Assembly (NCBI RefSeq): GCF_009497155.1
Contig: NZ_WINI01000005.1
Location: 1 to 64,000, forward strand
DNA length: 64,000 bases
DNA from: Glaciimonas soli
GTDB taxonomy: Bacteria > Pseudomonadota > Gammaproteobacteria > Burkholderiales > Burkholderiaceae_D
Direction: 5' to 3'
Part shown: positions 17,048 through 26,090 of the stretch, one piece after another
Layout of the letters: each line of letters begins with the position of its first letter
Numbering within the stretch: the stretch's first letter is position 1
The notes under the pieces: generated by a model
Told to the model about the DNA's origin: nothing
The model's input: only the letters and a program-made list of their open reading frames with translations
Databases searched by the model: none
Made by a program: the position numbers and the translations under genes

Positions 17048-17797
17048 ATGATTGTATTAATTACCGGCGCAACCGCAGGCTTCGGGGCTTCAATGGCCCG
17101 TACATTCGTCAAAAACGGCCATAAAGTCATTGCCACCGGCCGTCGCAAAGAACGTCTTGATGATTTGGCCACCGAATTGGGATCTGCTCTGCTACCGGTG
17201 ACCATGGATGTGACGGATAAGCAATCCATTACTACCGCACTTGCGTCACTGCCGCCTGAATGGCAAGAAATTGACGTGTTGATCAACAATGCCGGCCTCG
17301 CATTAGGCACCGAATCTGCTCAGCAAGCCTCGCTGGAAGATTGGGAAACCATGATAGAGACCAATTGCAAAGGCCTGGTCACAGTAACGCGTTTAGTTTT
17401 GCCCGGTATGTTAGCCCGGAATCGCGGCACCATTATCAATCTCGGGTCAGCTGCTGGTATCCATCCCTATCCGGGCGGTAACGTCTACGGCGCCACTAAA
17501 GCTTTCGTCAAACAATTCACGTTGAATCTGCGAGCCGATATCGTTGGCACTGGCGTGCGTGCGACTGATCTTGCGCCGGGCTTGTGCGGTGGCACAGAAT
17601 TTTCTAATGTACGCTTTCACGGCAACGACGAAGCAGCGGCCAAGGTATATCAAGGTACGCAACCACTGACGCCAGAAGATATTGCCGACACCGCTTATTG
17701 GATAGCAACCTTGCCAGCACATATCAACATCAATCGCATCGAAATGATGCCGACTTGCCAGGCGTTTGCTGGCTTGGCGATTAAACGTAATGTTTAA
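17048..17797 (+). CDS. ydfG: NADP-dependent short-chain dehydrogenase, YdfG type
   Basis: The 249-aa classical SDR has the cofactor motif ITGATAGFGASMA, the NNAG motif (LINNAGLAL), and catalytic YGATK (residue about 146). The C-terminal block GLCGGTEFSNVRFHGND and LPAHININRIEMMP closely follow E. coli YdfG. That enzyme oxidises serine and 3-hydroxy acids, and reduces malonic semialdehyde. The arginine after TGR suggests NADP preference. An AGGA ribosome site precedes ATG 17048. It is a single gene upstream of ybgC by about 50 bp. Confidence 0.93.
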   Translation: MIVLITGATAGFGASMARTFVKNGHKVIATGRRKERLDDLATELGSALLPVTMDVTDKQSITTALASLPPEWQEIDVLINNAGLALGTESAQQASLEDWETMIETNCKGLVTVTRLVLPGMLARNRGTIINLGSAAGIHPYPGGNVYGATKAFVKQFTLNLRADIVGTGVRATDLAPGLCGGTEFSNVRFHGNDEAAAKVYQGTQPLTPEDIADTAYWIATLPAHININRIEMMPTCQAFAGLAIKRNV

Positions 17798-17850
17798 GAT
17801 CTGAAATCTACTATCTAAGATCTAAGCGAAATTATTAAGGCGGATATACA

Positions 17851-18294
17851 TTGGATATATTGGATACGGACGTAGTAAACCAACAAAATTTCAGATGGAA
17901 AATCCGCGTATATTACGAAGACACTGACGCCGGCGGTATTGTATTTTATGCAAATTATTTGAAATTTTTCGAAAGAGCACGCACTGAATGGCTGCGCGCA
18001 ACCGGCATTATTCAAAGCAAACTGATCGAAACTGACGGCGTTGTATTCATCGTCAAAAGCACCGCCGTCGAATATCACGCACCTTCTCGTTTGGATGATG
18101 AACTATTCCTGACAGTTGTAGTCGAACGCCTCGGCCGTGTCGCCGTTGATTTTATTCAAGAGGCATGGCGCATTGAAGATGGTGAAACCAAGCTACTGGC
18201 AACCGGCCGTATCACGGTAGTTTGCGTCAACGTAAAGACCTTACGTCCGCAAGCAATTCCACCTACAGTGCTAGAGCATATCAACAGTAAGTAG
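17851..18294 (+). CDS. ybgC: Tol-Pal-associated acyl-CoA thioesterase
   Basis: This 147-aa hotdog-fold thioesterase contains YYEDTDAGGIVFYANYLKF, with the catalytic aspartate, followed by FFERARTEWLR. YbgC enzymes act on acyl-CoA or acyl-ACP, and their gene opens tol-pal operons. No ATG is available before the conserved domain. TTG 17851 follows AAGGCGG at 7-bp spacing and is chosen; it is an unusual but well-supported start. tolQ follows after 51 bp. Confidence 0.95.
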   Translation: MDILDTDVVNQQNFRWKIRVYYEDTDAGGIVFYANYLKFFERARTEWLRATGIIQSKLIETDGVVFIVKSTAVEYHAPSRLDDELFLTVVVERLGRVAVDFIQEAWRIEDGETKLLATGRITVVCVNVKTLRPQAIPPTVLEHINSK

Positions 18295-18345
18295 GCTAAA
18301 AGTAAGCTAAAAAGAATTTAAGCGAAAACAAAGAAAAGCAAAACT

Positions 18346-19044
18346 ATGACCGTTACTCAAGATTTATCATTTCTTACTCTCATCACCAATGCCTCTGTCA
18401 TCGTCAAACTGGTGATGCTACTGTTACTCGCAGTTTCAGTGATGAGTTGGACGTATATTTTCCGCAAGATGTTTGCTGTTAAAAAAGCTCGTGCGCAAAC
18501 TGAAGAATTTGAGCGCGCATTTTGGTCGGGCGGCAATCTGACCGAACTGTATCAAGATGCCAATTCCAACCGTCGTCGCGGCAGCAGCAGTGGAGCAATG
18601 GAACGGATTTTTGCAGCGGGTATGGATGAATACAACAAGATTCAAGCCACCGCAGCACATAAAAATGGCGTTGATGCCAATGCCATGCTCGATGGTGCAC
18701 GCCGCGCCATGCGCGCTGCTTATCAGCGTGAAATGGACGGCTTGGAATCGCATTTGGCCTTCCTGGCGTCGGTCGGTTCAGTATCACCCTACATCGGTCT
18801 GCTCGGCACGGTTTGGGGCATCATGAATGCGTTTCGCGGTTTAGCTAACGTCCAGCAAGCTACTTTGGCAGCGGTCGCACCCGGTATTGCAGAAGCCTTG
18901 ATTGCTACGGCGATTGGTTTGTTTGCAGCGATTCCTGCGGTGGTCGCTTACAACCGCTTTTCACATGACGTAGACCGTCTGGCGATTCGCTTTGAAAGTT
19001 TTATTGAAGAATTCTCTAACATTTTGCAACGGCAGGCACGCTAA
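18346..19044 (+). CDS. tolQ: Tol-Pal motor protein TolQ
   Basis: TolQ is the ExbB/MotA-like subunit of the proton-driven TolQRA motor in the inner membrane, which constricts the outer membrane at division. The 232-aa protein shows an N-terminal helix (LVMLLLLAVSVMSWTYIF), a large cytoplasmic loop, then two helices with ASVGSVSPYIGLLGTVWGIM and LIATAIGLFAAIPAVVAYN. Its stop overlaps the tolR start by one base. Confidence 0.97.
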   Translation: MTVTQDLSFLTLITNASVIVKLVMLLLLAVSVMSWTYIFRKMFAVKKARAQTEEFERAFWSGGNLTELYQDANSNRRRGSSSGAMERIFAAGMDEYNKIQATAAHKNGVDANAMLDGARRAMRAAYQREMDGLESHLAFLASVGSVSPYIGLLGTVWGIMNAFRGLANVQQATLAAVAPGIAEALIATAIGLFAAIPAVVAYNRFSHDVDRLAIRFESFIEEFSNILQRQAR

Positions 19045-19478
19045 TGACCGGCTTTTCCTCCATGCGCGGCGGACGCCAGCGTAAATTTAAAGCGGAAATC
19101 AACGTCGTTCCTTACATCGACGTGATGATGGTGTTGCTGGTGATTTTTATGGTGTCCGCACCGATGGTGAATCCTAGTGTGATCAACTTGCCCAATGCAG
19201 CCAAATCGAGCGCACCACCGACTGAGTATATCGAGGTGTCGTTAAAGGCTAATGGTGATGCCAGCCTGCGGGTCCATGGTCAATCAAGCGGCACAAGCAA
19301 GCCTGAAGCGGTAGAACCAGGGCAGCTAACCAATAGATTGCGCGCTTTACACGCTGACAGCCCTGATATCGCAGTGATGATTTCGGCTGACAAAGACATC
19401 AAATATGACGAAGTGATTAAGGCCATTTCTGACGCCAAGACGCTAGGTATTAATCGCGTTGGATTGGCTACCAAGTGA
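19044..19478 (+). CDS. tolR: Tol-Pal motor protein TolR
   Basis: TolR is the ExbD/MotB-like partner. The 144-aa protein has a short cytoplasmic N-terminus, one helix with the essential aspartate (INVVPYIDVMMVLLVIFMV) that carries protons, and a periplasmic domain ending in the AISDAKTLGINRVGLATK type. It is translationally coupled to tolQ (TAATG overlap). Confidence 0.97.
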   Translation: MTGFSSMRGGRQRKFKAEINVVPYIDVMMVLLVIFMVSAPMVNPSVINLPNAAKSSAPPTEYIEVSLKANGDASLRVHGQSSGTSKPEAVEPGQLTNRLRALHADSPDIAVMISADKDIKYDEVIKAISDAKTLGINRVGLATK

Positions 19479-19524
19479 CGACTATGCTTTACCTAGTGTT
19501 TAGCTGCAAAGTAATCATCAGCTC

Positions 19525-20523
19525 ATGACCGCAAATATACAAAATCACTCTCCTTACCTCGTTCCGCAAGAGCCCGGACGCTGGCGCGCTATCGCGCTGG
19601 CGGCTGTTGTGCATTTTGCATTATTGGCATTCTTATGGATAGGTGTACAGTGGCAAAGCAAGGTGCCTGTCGCTGTAGAAGCTGAAGTCTGGAGCATGGA
19701 CGCGAAAGAGGCTGCGCCACCAGCACCGACTCCTCCTCCTGTATTGCAGCCGGAGCCAGTCACACCGGAGCCGCTGCCAGAGCCAAAACCAGTTATTGCG
19801 CCACCGCCACCTAAGGTTGTGGAGCAACCTGTCGTTCCTGATCCTGAAATCGCGTTGGCCAAAGAGCGCAAACGTAAAGAGCTTGAGCAGAAAAAACTCG
19901 ATCAGGAAGAGCAAGATCGCAAAGACAAAGCACTACAGCAAGAACAACAACGTAAAGAAGATGAACTAGCCAAAAAAGAAAAAGCGAAAAAAGACACTGC
20001 TGATGCAAAGGCTGAAAAACAAAAAGAGGACGATGCGAAGAAAAAGGCTGATGCAGCAGAAGCCAAACTGAAAGCAGCTGCCGATGCCAAACAAAAGCAA
20101 AAATTAGACGCGGCCAAAAAAGCTGAAGCAGCCGCTGACCAGGCGCAGCACGATGCCACCATGAAAAAATTGCTAGGCCAAGCCAGCGGTAACGGCGCGG
20201 CCAATAGCACTGGCACCGCTGCAAAATCGCAAGGACCAAAAGGTGGCGATCCTGGATATGCCTCTAAGGTTGGCGCTAAAATTCGGAATAATATTAACTT
20301 TAACGCGCCTGATGATGTAAGCGGCAATCCGGCCGCAGAGTTCGACGTGCAATTGTTACCCGATGGTTCTATCTCCAGCATACGTTTAAAAAAACCATCT
20401 GGCGTTCCCGGTTTTGACGAGGCCGTCAAACGGGCTATTGAGCGCTCTGCACCTTATCCTAAAGATAATTCGGGTACTGTTCCTTCCGGCTTCACCGGAA
20501 TCCACAGACTGAAAGATCAGTAA
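19525..20523 (+). CDS. tolA: Tol-Pal protein TolA
   Basis: TolA links the inner membrane motor to TolB and Pal. One membrane helix lies near residues 22-42, then a Pro/Glu-rich segment (about 60-110), a long Lys/Ala/Glu/Asp-rich coiled coil (about 110-215), and a C-terminal TonB_C-like domain ([20 protein letters not shown] and [16 protein letters not shown]). The 332-aa length is within family variation. Repetitive AAA/GAA/GAC codons produce long false ORFs on the opposite strand. Confidence 0.95.
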   Translation: MTANIQNHSPYLVPQEPGRWRAIALAAVVHFALLAFLWIGVQWQSKVPVAVEAEVWSMDAKEAAPPAPTPPPVLQPEPVTPEPLPEPKPVIAPPPPKVVEQPVVPDPEIALAKERKRKELEQKKLDQEEQDRKDKALQQEQQRKEDELAKKEKAKKDTADAKAEKQKEDDAKKKADAAEAKLKAAADAKQKQKLDAAKKAEAAADQAQHDATMKKLLGQASGNGAANSTGTAAKSQGPKGGDPGYASKVGAKIRNNINFNAPDDVSGNPAAEFDVQLLPDGSISSIRLKKPSGVPGFDEAVKRAIERSAPYPKDNSGTVPSGFTGIHRLKDQ

Positions 20524-20548
20524 CTTATTTATGAGACTCAGGACTACC

Positions 20549-21835
20549 ATGCGAAAAAACTTCATCAATAAACTCGTGCGAGCGGTTGCTGTTATCAGCG
20601 TGACTGTCGCTACCCTGCTATCAGCACCACTGGTGCACGCACAACTGCGTATCGAAACCTCGGGTGTCGGTGCGACGCAAATCCCCATCGCCATTGCAGG
20701 CTTCAGCAACGAAAACCTGGCGCCACAGCAAATCACCGCCATCATCAAAGCCGACTTGAGTCGCAGTGGCATGTTCAAGATCATTGATACCGGTGACACA
20801 ATTTCCGAAACCACACCCGTCAATTACACCGATTGGAAAGGCCGTGGCGCTGACGCGCTGGTAGTTGGCAGCGTACAGAAACTGGCCGATGGTCGCTACG
20901 ACGTGCGCTATAAACTGTATGACACAGTGAAATCCAGCACATTATCTGGCCTTTCATTAACCGCGACAGCACCAAGAACTCGCGTTCTGGCGCATCAGAT
21001 TGCCGATGATATTTATGAGAAATTGATCGGCGTTCGCGGCAGCTTCGCTACCCGCATCGCCTACGTCACCAAATCGGGACGCGAATATCGCCTGGAAGTG
21101 GCCGATGCTGATGGTGAAGGCACACAAGTGGCTTTGCGCTCCAACGAACCTATCATTTCACCATCCTGGTCGCCCGACGGCACCAAAGTCGCGTATGTAT
21201 CATTTGAATCTAAAAAACCAGTGGTTTACGTGCAAAATCTGGTCACGAAACAACGTACCGTCGTCGCCAATTTCAAAGGTAGTAACTCGGCACCATCTTG
21301 GTCGCCAGATGGTAGTAAAATCCTTATAGCATTGGCGCGTAACAGCTTAACGCAGGTATATGTGGTCAATGCCGACGGCTCTGGCTTGCGCCGTCTGACA
21401 AATACCAATGGCATTGATACTGAACCACAATTTTCTGCCGATGGACAAAGCGTCTATTTCACAAGTGACCGCAGCGGCGGGCCACAGATTTATAAGATGA
21501 GTGCCAACGGCGGCGATGCACAGCGCGTTACCTTTAGCGGAAATTACAATATCAGCCCACGAATCTCACCGGATGGTAAAACTTTAGCGTATATTTCCCG
21601 TCGGAATGGCGGCTACCAGTTGTATGCGTTAGACTTAACAAATAATCAAGAGCAACGTCTGTCCGATAGCAGTAAAGACGAATCACCAAGCTTCTCGCCT
21701 AACGGCAAATATATTATGTATTCCACCGGTCGCGGTGCTTTGGGTGTTGTGTCCGTCGACGGTCGCATCAAACAACGTATCGCCGCGCCATCCGGCGATA
21801 TTCGGGAACCGACCTGGGGCCCATTTATGAAGTAA
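20549..21835 (+). CDS. tolB: Tol-Pal periplasmic protein TolB
   Basis: TolB is a periplasmic beta-propeller that binds Pal and the TolA system. From ATG 20549 (428 aa) there is an SD (CAGGA) and a normal signal peptide ending at LVHA. The upstream ATG 20531 lacks a ribosome site and would add six residues. The N-terminal domain ([26 protein letters not shown]) is followed by repeated [15 protein letters not shown]-type blades. Confidence 0.97.
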   Translation: MRKNFINKLVRAVAVISVTVATLLSAPLVHAQLRIETSGVGATQIPIAIAGFSNENLAPQQITAIIKADLSRSGMFKIIDTGDTISETTPVNYTDWKGRGADALVVGSVQKLADGRYDVRYKLYDTVKSSTLSGLSLTATAPRTRVLAHQIADDIYEKLIGVRGSFATRIAYVTKSGREYRLEVADADGEGTQVALRSNEPIISPSWSPDGTKVAYVSFESKKPVVYVQNLVTKQRTVVANFKGSNSAPSWSPDGSKILIALARNSLTQVYVVNADGSGLRRLTNTNGIDTEPQFSADGQSVYFTSDRSGGPQIYKMSANGGDAQRVTFSGNYNISPRISPDGKTLAYISRRNGGYQLYALDLTNNQEQRLSDSSKDESPSFSPNGKYIMYSTGRGALGVVSVDGRIKQRIAAPSGDIREPTWGPFMK

Positions 21836-21949
21836 ATGGTGGCGATACCACCGGCACATTGTTCAATGAATGATTTTTATGCAGTGAGCAATGTGTCTCA
21901 ATACCTGCAATAACCGTAGTTATTATTAATCACAATCTGGAGAAAAAAA

Positions 21950-22465
21950 ATGCGTCCCATTCATAGTTTTGCCCTCATCATTTCAAGCGCAGTTTTGTTG
22001 GCTGCATGTTCATCCCCAGTTAAGCTAGAAGACAAAGCAGCGCCTGTAGTTGATCGCGGCGCAAATGCAGATGCACGTACTGTCAACACAGTTGACACTG
22101 CTTCACGCGATCCACTGAATGATCCACAAGGCATTCTTGCTAAGCGCAGCGTTTATTTCGACTTCGACAGCTACACAATCAAAGATGAATTCCGTCCAGT
22201 CGTAGAAGCGCACGCACAGTATTTGATCGCCCATAAAGATCGCAAGATCCTGATCCAAGGTAATACCGATGATCGCGGCGGCAGCGAGTACAACTTGGCA
22301 CTGGGTCAAAAACGCGCAGAAGCGGTACGTAAAGCTATGGCATTGCTAGGCGTTGCCGATGCACAGATGGAAGCAGTATCGCTAGGCAAAGAAAAACCAA
22401 AAGCAATGGGTAACGACGAAGCGTCTTACGCTGAAAATCGTCGCGACGATATTATCTACAATTAA
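21950..22465 (+). CDS. pal: Peptidoglycan-associated lipoprotein Pal
   Basis: Pal is an outer-membrane lipoprotein that binds peptidoglycan. The 171-aa precursor has lipobox LLAAC with Cys20. The OmpA-like domain follows (VYFDFDSYTI, IQGNTDDRGGSEYNLALGQ, RAEAVRKAM), with the conserved aspartate and arginine for diaminopimelate binding. A strong SD (GGAG) precedes ATG 21950. It is separated from cpoB by 193 bp containing two hairpins. Confidence 0.97.
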   Translation: MRPIHSFALIISSAVLLAACSSPVKLEDKAAPVVDRGANADARTVNTVDTASRDPLNDPQGILAKRSVYFDFDSYTIKDEFRPVVEAHAQYLIAHKDRKILIQGNTDDRGGSEYNLALGQKRAEAVRKAMALLGVADAQMEAVSLGKEKPKAMGNDEASYAENRRDDIIYN

Positions 22466-22473
22466 TGTAGTAC

Positions 22474-22536
22474 CGATGTGAAGCAAGCTGCTCCGCTCGC
22501 CTGTTTACAGAACGCGAAACAAAATGCTTCACATCG
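22474..22536. repeat. Hairpin 1 in the pal-cpoB gap
   Basis: CGATGTGAAGCA (22474-22485) and TGCTTCACATCG (22525-22536) are perfect 12-bp complements around a 39-nt loop, just after the pal stop. No T-run follows, so it may be an mRNA-stability or Rho-linked structure rather than a terminator. Confidence 0.55.
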
Positions 22537-22548
22537 ATTTGTAGACTT

Positions 22549-22610
22549 CTTTCCAAACCGTAGTTTCAGTAGAACTGAAGTAATAGAGCTGAAACAACAG
22601 GTTTGGAAAG
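22549..22610. repeat. Hairpin 2 in the pal-cpoB gap
   Basis: CTTTCCAAACC (22549-22559) pairs with GGTTTGGAAAG (22600-22610). Inside, GTTTCAG pairs with CTGAAAC, and TTCAG with CTGAA, giving a long interrupted stem before cpoB. Confidence 0.55.
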
Positions 22611-22658
22611 TGGTTTAAAAACGATGAATATATTTCAGACTTGCTGGACTAGGATCTT

Positions 22659-23405
22659 ATGCGAAATTTTTTAAAATCAACATTAACAGCGGCTGTTCTG
22701 GCCGCATGTTCCCTTGCCCCACTCGCTCATGCCGGCATGTTTGACGACGACGAAGCGCGCCGCGCGATTCTCGATCTTCGCAGCAAAATCGATGCGATCA
22801 ATTCCCGTCTGGATAGCAAGTCAGATAAAAGCAGTTCATTGAGCCTTGCCGATCAAAATGATCAGCTCAATCAGGAAATTTCCAAACTGCGCGGACAAAT
22901 CGAAGTACTGACCAATGAGGTCGCCAACACGCAGCAACGCCAGAAAGATTTTTACGTCGATCTGGATACCCGCTTGCGTAAATTGGAACCGCAGAAAGTC
23001 AATGTAGATGGTCAGGAAGTCAGCATAGACCCGAACGAGCAAAAAGCCTACGATGCAGCCTTGGATAACTTCAAAAGCGGCAATTACAAGGGTTCTGCCG
23101 CAGCTTTCATCTCCTATATCCGCAGCTATCCGACATCCGGCTTTGCGCCATCAGCGCAATACTGGTTAGGCAATTCGTATTTTGCACAACGTGATTTCAA
23201 AAGCGCCATTGCCGCGCAACAGGCATTGGTCAAAAAATATCCGGATAATCCTAAAGCTGCCGATGCAATGCTGAACATGGCTGACAGCTATACCGGATTA
23301 AAAGATAAAGCAGCCGCTAAGAAAACATTAGAGCAGCTGGTATCGCAATATCCGAATACGCCAGCAGCAGCAACTGCTAAAGATCGCTTAGCCTCCGGGA
23401 AATAA
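22659..23405 (+). CDS. cpoB: Cell division coordinator CpoB (YbgF)
   Basis: CpoB is a periplasmic protein linking Tol-Pal with peptidoglycan synthesis by PBP1B during constriction. The 248-aa precursor has a signal peptide (cleavage near LAHA), an N-terminal coiled coil for trimer formation (about 35-105), and C-terminal TPR repeats (YDAALDNFKSGNYKGSAAAF, SAQYWLGNSYFAQRDFKSAI, ADAMLNMADSYTGLKDKAAA). It is the last gene of the tol-pal operon. Confidence 0.95.
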   Translation: MRNFLKSTLTAAVLAACSLAPLAHAGMFDDDEARRAILDLRSKIDAINSRLDSKSDKSSSLSLADQNDQLNQEISKLRGQIEVLTNEVANTQQRQKDFYVDLDTRLRKLEPQKVNVDGQEVSIDPNEQKAYDAALDNFKSGNYKGSAAAFISYIRSYPTSGFAPSAQYWLGNSYFAQRDFKSAIAAQQALVKKYPDNPKAADAMLNMADSYTGLKDKAAAKKTLEQLVSQYPNTPAAATAKDRLASGK

Positions 23406-23498
23406 CACGAGCAATATTGTTTTCGCTATTTTTTCGCAATGAAGTGTTGTCGCTGCGCAATTTCATCGACATTTCATTGAAAAAATGTGAGGTTATGT

Positions 23499-23527
23499 TT
23501 GACGGGCTGCTACAACCTCACTATAAT
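23499..23527 (+). promoter_or_regulatory. Sigma-70 promoter of the first tRNA-Lys
   Basis: TTGACG (23499-23504) and TATAAT (23522-23527) are separated by 17 bp, 11 bp before the tRNA. Confidence 0.85.
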
Positions 23528-23538
23528 AGCCGTCTTTC

Positions 23539-23614
23539 GGGTCGTTAGCTCAGCTGGTAGAGCAGCGGACTTTTAATCCGTTGGTCGCAGGTTCGAATCC
23601 CGCACGGCCTACCA
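23539..23614 (+). tRNA. tRNA-Lys (anticodon TTT), copy 1
   Basis: The 76-nt cloverleaf includes acceptor GGGTCGT/ACGGCCT, anticodon loop CTTTTAA, T-arm CAGGTTCGAATCC and encoded CCA. It is identical to the tRNA at 28697-28772. Confidence 0.97.
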
Positions 23615-23632
23615 CGAATGCAGTAGTACAGA

Positions 23633-23664
23633 AGCCGCTTACAGCAATGTAAGTGGCTTTTTTG
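23633..23664 (+). terminator. Rho-independent terminator of tRNA-Lys copy 1
   Basis: The stem AGCCGCTTACA/TGTAAGTGGCT has one wobble pair and a GCAA tetraloop, followed by six T residues. Confidence 0.9.
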
Positions 23665-23792
23665 TTGGCCATTCCATTTCATCCCTTCTCATCATTTCCC
23701 CAACCGCTTGTCTTATCTGCGCAACAGATCCGATCTACGTCGTGAAATCAGGGCGATCCGTTACAGATTGCCCCCCCCTACTTTGCGGCCGC

Positions 23793-24053
23793 TTATTGCC
23801 AACCTGGATGGTGAGCGCGGTAGTACTCCAAGGCTGCATTGCGTTCCACCTCGGCTTGTTTGGCCAATTCAACCGCCCGACCCATGTGGCCGCCAAACTC
23901 ACTACCATGCTCTTGATGAATGACGACCATTTCATTAATAGCGCGTTGCAAATCATGCGTTGCGGCCATCGCTTTATTGTGAAGTTCGTCTGCAAAAACG
24001 ACGGTGGTGACTAAAAGCGCGCACAAGAGCACAGGAACTGTTTTGATCTTCAT
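23793..24053 (-). CDS. Small exported His-containing protein
   Basis: The 86-aa precursor has a clear signal peptide (MKIKTVPVLLCALLVTTVVFA). The mature helical region carries several His, Glu and Asp residues (IHQEHGSEFGGHMGRAVELA, YYRAHHPGW). This resembles small periplasmic metal-binding proteins of the SmbP type, but the match is weak and from memory. A CGGAG ribosome site lies 8 bp before ATG 24053. It is downstream of an FMN reductase on the same strand. Metal binding is a hypothesis only. Confidence 0.65.
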   Translation of the reverse strand: MKIKTVPVLLCALLVTTVVFADELHNKAMAATHDLQRAINEMVVIHQEHGSEFGGHMGRAVELAKQAEVERNAALEYYRAHHPGWQ

Positions 24054-24277
24054 GATGTTAAATTCTCCGGAACGGGACTATTCCCTGCCCGGATAAACGC
24101 CTGAGCGTATGCGCTGGTTGACTGCGCCCATTCTGCATGCCGCCCAAACTCATGGTGACGGTTTGTGGCTTTACCGGAATCCCTACCCTGCATGCCATCA
24201 ATATCTATACATCCGGCAGGTCTAAAAGCGCAGCGCTTTCCGACCTGCCTGACTGATATCCTGGCAGTCGTTTCCAT
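24050..24277 (-). CDS. Doubtful 75-aa ORF overlapping both neighbours
   Basis: The ATG at 24277 overlaps the FMN reductase stop (TGATG) and the TGA overlaps the next ATG (ATGA), a pattern of translational coupling. The product, however, has no recognisable domain, and its first half covers a large hairpin (24217-24251). The end (HHEFGRHAEWAQ) faintly resembles the His-rich part of the next protein. It could be a decayed duplicate or chance. Confidence 0.25.
   Translation of the reverse strand: METTARISVRQVGKRCAFRPAGCIDIDGMQGRDSGKATNRHHEFGRHAEWAQSTSAYAQAFIRAGNSPVPENLTS
24217..24251 (-). other. Hairpin downstream of the FMN reductase
   Basis: GGCAGGTC pairs with GACCTGCC, and inside it AAGCGC pairs with GCGCTT. 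No T-run follows. It may end or stabilise the reductase mRNA. Confidence 0.45.
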
Positions 24278-24828
24278 CAAGCGTTCTGCTTTTTCACCCA
24301 GGCTACGTAAGTATCCATCCAGTTTTGCAGAAATTTTTTGCTATCCTCGCCGATGTTGCCGGCCTCATCGAACAAGCCATCTTTGTTTTGTATAAAAGCC
24401 TCCGGCTGGCCCAGCGTCGGCACATCCAGATAAGAGAGCACATTGTGCAAATGCTGTTGCGCCATCGCGGTACCGGCAGCGCCAACCGAGACACCCAGCA
24501 CACCAGCAGGTTTGCCGACCCAGGCACTTTGCCCGTAAGGACGAGAGGCGTGATCAATCGCGTTCTTGAGCACCCCAGGGATCGAACGGTTATATTCAGC
24601 TGTGATGAACAAAAGACCCTGCGCAGCCAAAATCTCCGCTTTTAGTCGTTTAACCGATTCTGCCGGATTGCCGTCATCGTCCTGATTGTAAAGCGGTAAA
24701 TCACCAATTTGCACTTGCTTAAACACGAAGTCGGCCGGCGCCAGTTTAACGATAGCATCTGCCATTTTGCGATTGAATGACTCACGACGAAGACTGCCGA
24801 CAACCACTGCGATCTGATATTGACTCAT
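24277..24828 (-). CDS. NADPH-dependent FMN reductase (ChrR/azoreductase-like)
   Basis: The flavodoxin-like enzyme reduces quinones, chromate or azo compounds with NAD(P)H and FMN. Recognisable features are VVVGSLRRESFNRKMA at the phosphate-binding loop, TAEYNRSIPGVLKNAIDHASR (flavin contact), and GKPAGVLGVSVG. ATG 24828 is preferred (GGAG six bases upstream) over 24840. The length of 183 aa is normal for the ChrR/SsuE superfamily. It is a cytosolic protein, possibly protecting against redox-cycling compounds. Confidence 0.88.
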   Translation of the reverse strand: MSQYQIAVVVGSLRRESFNRKMADAIVKLAPADFVFKQVQIGDLPLYNQDDDGNPAESVKRLKAEILAAQGLLFITAEYNRSIPGVLKNAIDHASRPYGQSAWVGKPAGVLGVSVGAAGTAMAQQHLHNVLSYLDVPTLGQPEAFIQNKDGLFDEAGNIGEDSKKFLQNWMDTYVAWVKKQNA

Positions 24829-24879
24829 GATGATCTCCATTTCAGAAATTTAAATACAGTTACCAGGCCGACATTCCAT

Positions 24880-25227
24880 TCACACGGACCGACCATCATA
24901 GTGATGGACCGGAAGAGATGCAAAGTCAACGTTCTCAAGACAGCGGATATTGATTGCGACGACTCGATCGCCCTTGGCGTCAATTTTCTCACCATAAGGA
25001 TGCATGCCGCAGGTCGGGCAAAAACGATGCTGGATGACGTGTTTGTTGAATGTGTACGTAGCCGCATCCTCTTCCGAGCTGAGCAAATGCAGCTTATCAC
25101 GGGGTATAAACCACATAAGCGATCCTTTGCGGGAGCAAATAGAACAGTTACATGTGACCGCACCAGTGAGATCGCCCTCAGCCTCAAATTTGATTTTCCC
25201 GCAGTGACAACTACCTTGATAAATCAT
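24880..25227 (-). CDS. GFA/CENP-V domain protein
   Basis: The 115-aa protein has the full zinc-binding cysteine set of the glutathione-dependent formaldehyde-activating family: CHCGKIKFE, CNCSICSRKG, and FCPTCGMHPYG. Most such small proteins are not proven formaldehyde enzymes; some act as S-(hydroxymethyl)glutathione or glutathione-adduct lyases. The SD (GAGG, nine bases before ATG 25227) is good. It lies in the minus-strand block between the tRNA-Lys genes. Confidence 0.9.
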   Translation of the reverse strand: MIYQGSCHCGKIKFEAEGDLTGAVTCNCSICSRKGSLMWFIPRDKLHLLSSEEDAATYTFNKHVIQHRFCPTCGMHPYGEKIDAKGDRVVAINIRCLENVDFASLPVHHYDGRSV

Positions 25228-25349
25228 GTATTCCTCCTCGCGTTTGGAAATTGAAATATGAAAAAAGTCAGGGCCTGCAAATTTCGCATACGAAATTACT
25301 GCAAATAAAACATGTGTCGATACCCATACTCCGCTTGTCGTATTCCGAT

Positions 25350-26060
25350 TTATGATGGCCTCATTTCTGCATTTTCCTTTCCTGCTGCAGCGAGCAACAC
25401 TGGCATATCGTACCCCAGTAAATCGTCAATGCGCTGGACGGTGATATCTGCTGGCGGGTAAGTTGCCACGTTGTGCGGATCAAGCGCATAGTGACCCTGA
25501 CATACAAAAACAGTAGTCAAGCGTTTGCCCCAGATTTTTTTCATTCCCGCCAAAATGCTGAGCTTGTCATCCACCATCACGTAATGCTGCGCTGGATAAT
25601 GTCGCTCAACATCTGCCAGCATTTTTTCTTTATGAAGATAGATCAATACACGGCCGTCAACCGCTTGCCAAAGACCGGAATATTGAATTTTATGCGGTTG
25701 GAAAACCATATCCCCATCCGACAGAACCACCGTCGGCCCACTCTTCTCAAGATAAGCAAGAACATCAAGTACGTTCGGAAATAAATGGTCGGCAAAGGGA
25801 TAGTCGAGAAAAAAAGCCGACATCCGTAGCAAAGCACGTTCATCGTTGTTTACTTCAAAGCGAAAACGTTGCAACGCTCCCAGATAATCGGCATAGCCTA
25901 ACTCAGCGCGCAGCTCTTCATAAATCTGCCAATACCTATCGCGAGCCCAGACACCGAACTTCCGATCCAGATGCGCCTGAAGATCGTCCCGCAAGCGATC
26001 GTTGTCGAATAAAGTGTTATCACAATCAAACAGAAAAACAATTTCGTTTTGCGTTTTCAT
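25350..26060 (-). CDS. HAD-superfamily hydrolase
   Basis: The 236-aa protein has HAD motif I FLFDCDNTLFDN, motif II VVLSDGD, and motif IV VMVDDKLSI. The first aspartate of motif I is the nucleophile. The cap is a helical insertion after motif I, as in phosphoglycolate phosphatase-like or haloacid dehalogenase-like members. The substrate cannot be told. An AAGGA ribosome site precedes ATG 26060. It lies 30 bp after the gnd gene and probably shares its transcript. Confidence 0.88.
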   Translation of the reverse strand: MKTQNEIVFLFDCDNTLFDNDRLRDDLQAHLDRKFGVWARDRYWQIYEELRAELGYADYLGALQRFRFEVNNDERALLRMSAFFLDYPFADHLFPNVLDVLAYLEKSGPTVVLSDGDMVFQPHKIQYSGLWQAVDGRVLIYLHKEKMLADVERHYPAQHYVMVDDKLSILAGMKKIWGKRLTTVFVCQGHYALDPHNVATYPPADITVQRIDDLLGYDMPVLLAAAGKENAEMRPS

Positions 26061-26090
26061 GAGAGCTATCCTTTACTTACATCGCACCCG

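Noticed and set aside
19902-20429. 175-codon ORF opposite tolA, rich in Ala and Ser
   Set aside because: It is a mirror of the repetitive tolA coiled-coil codons.
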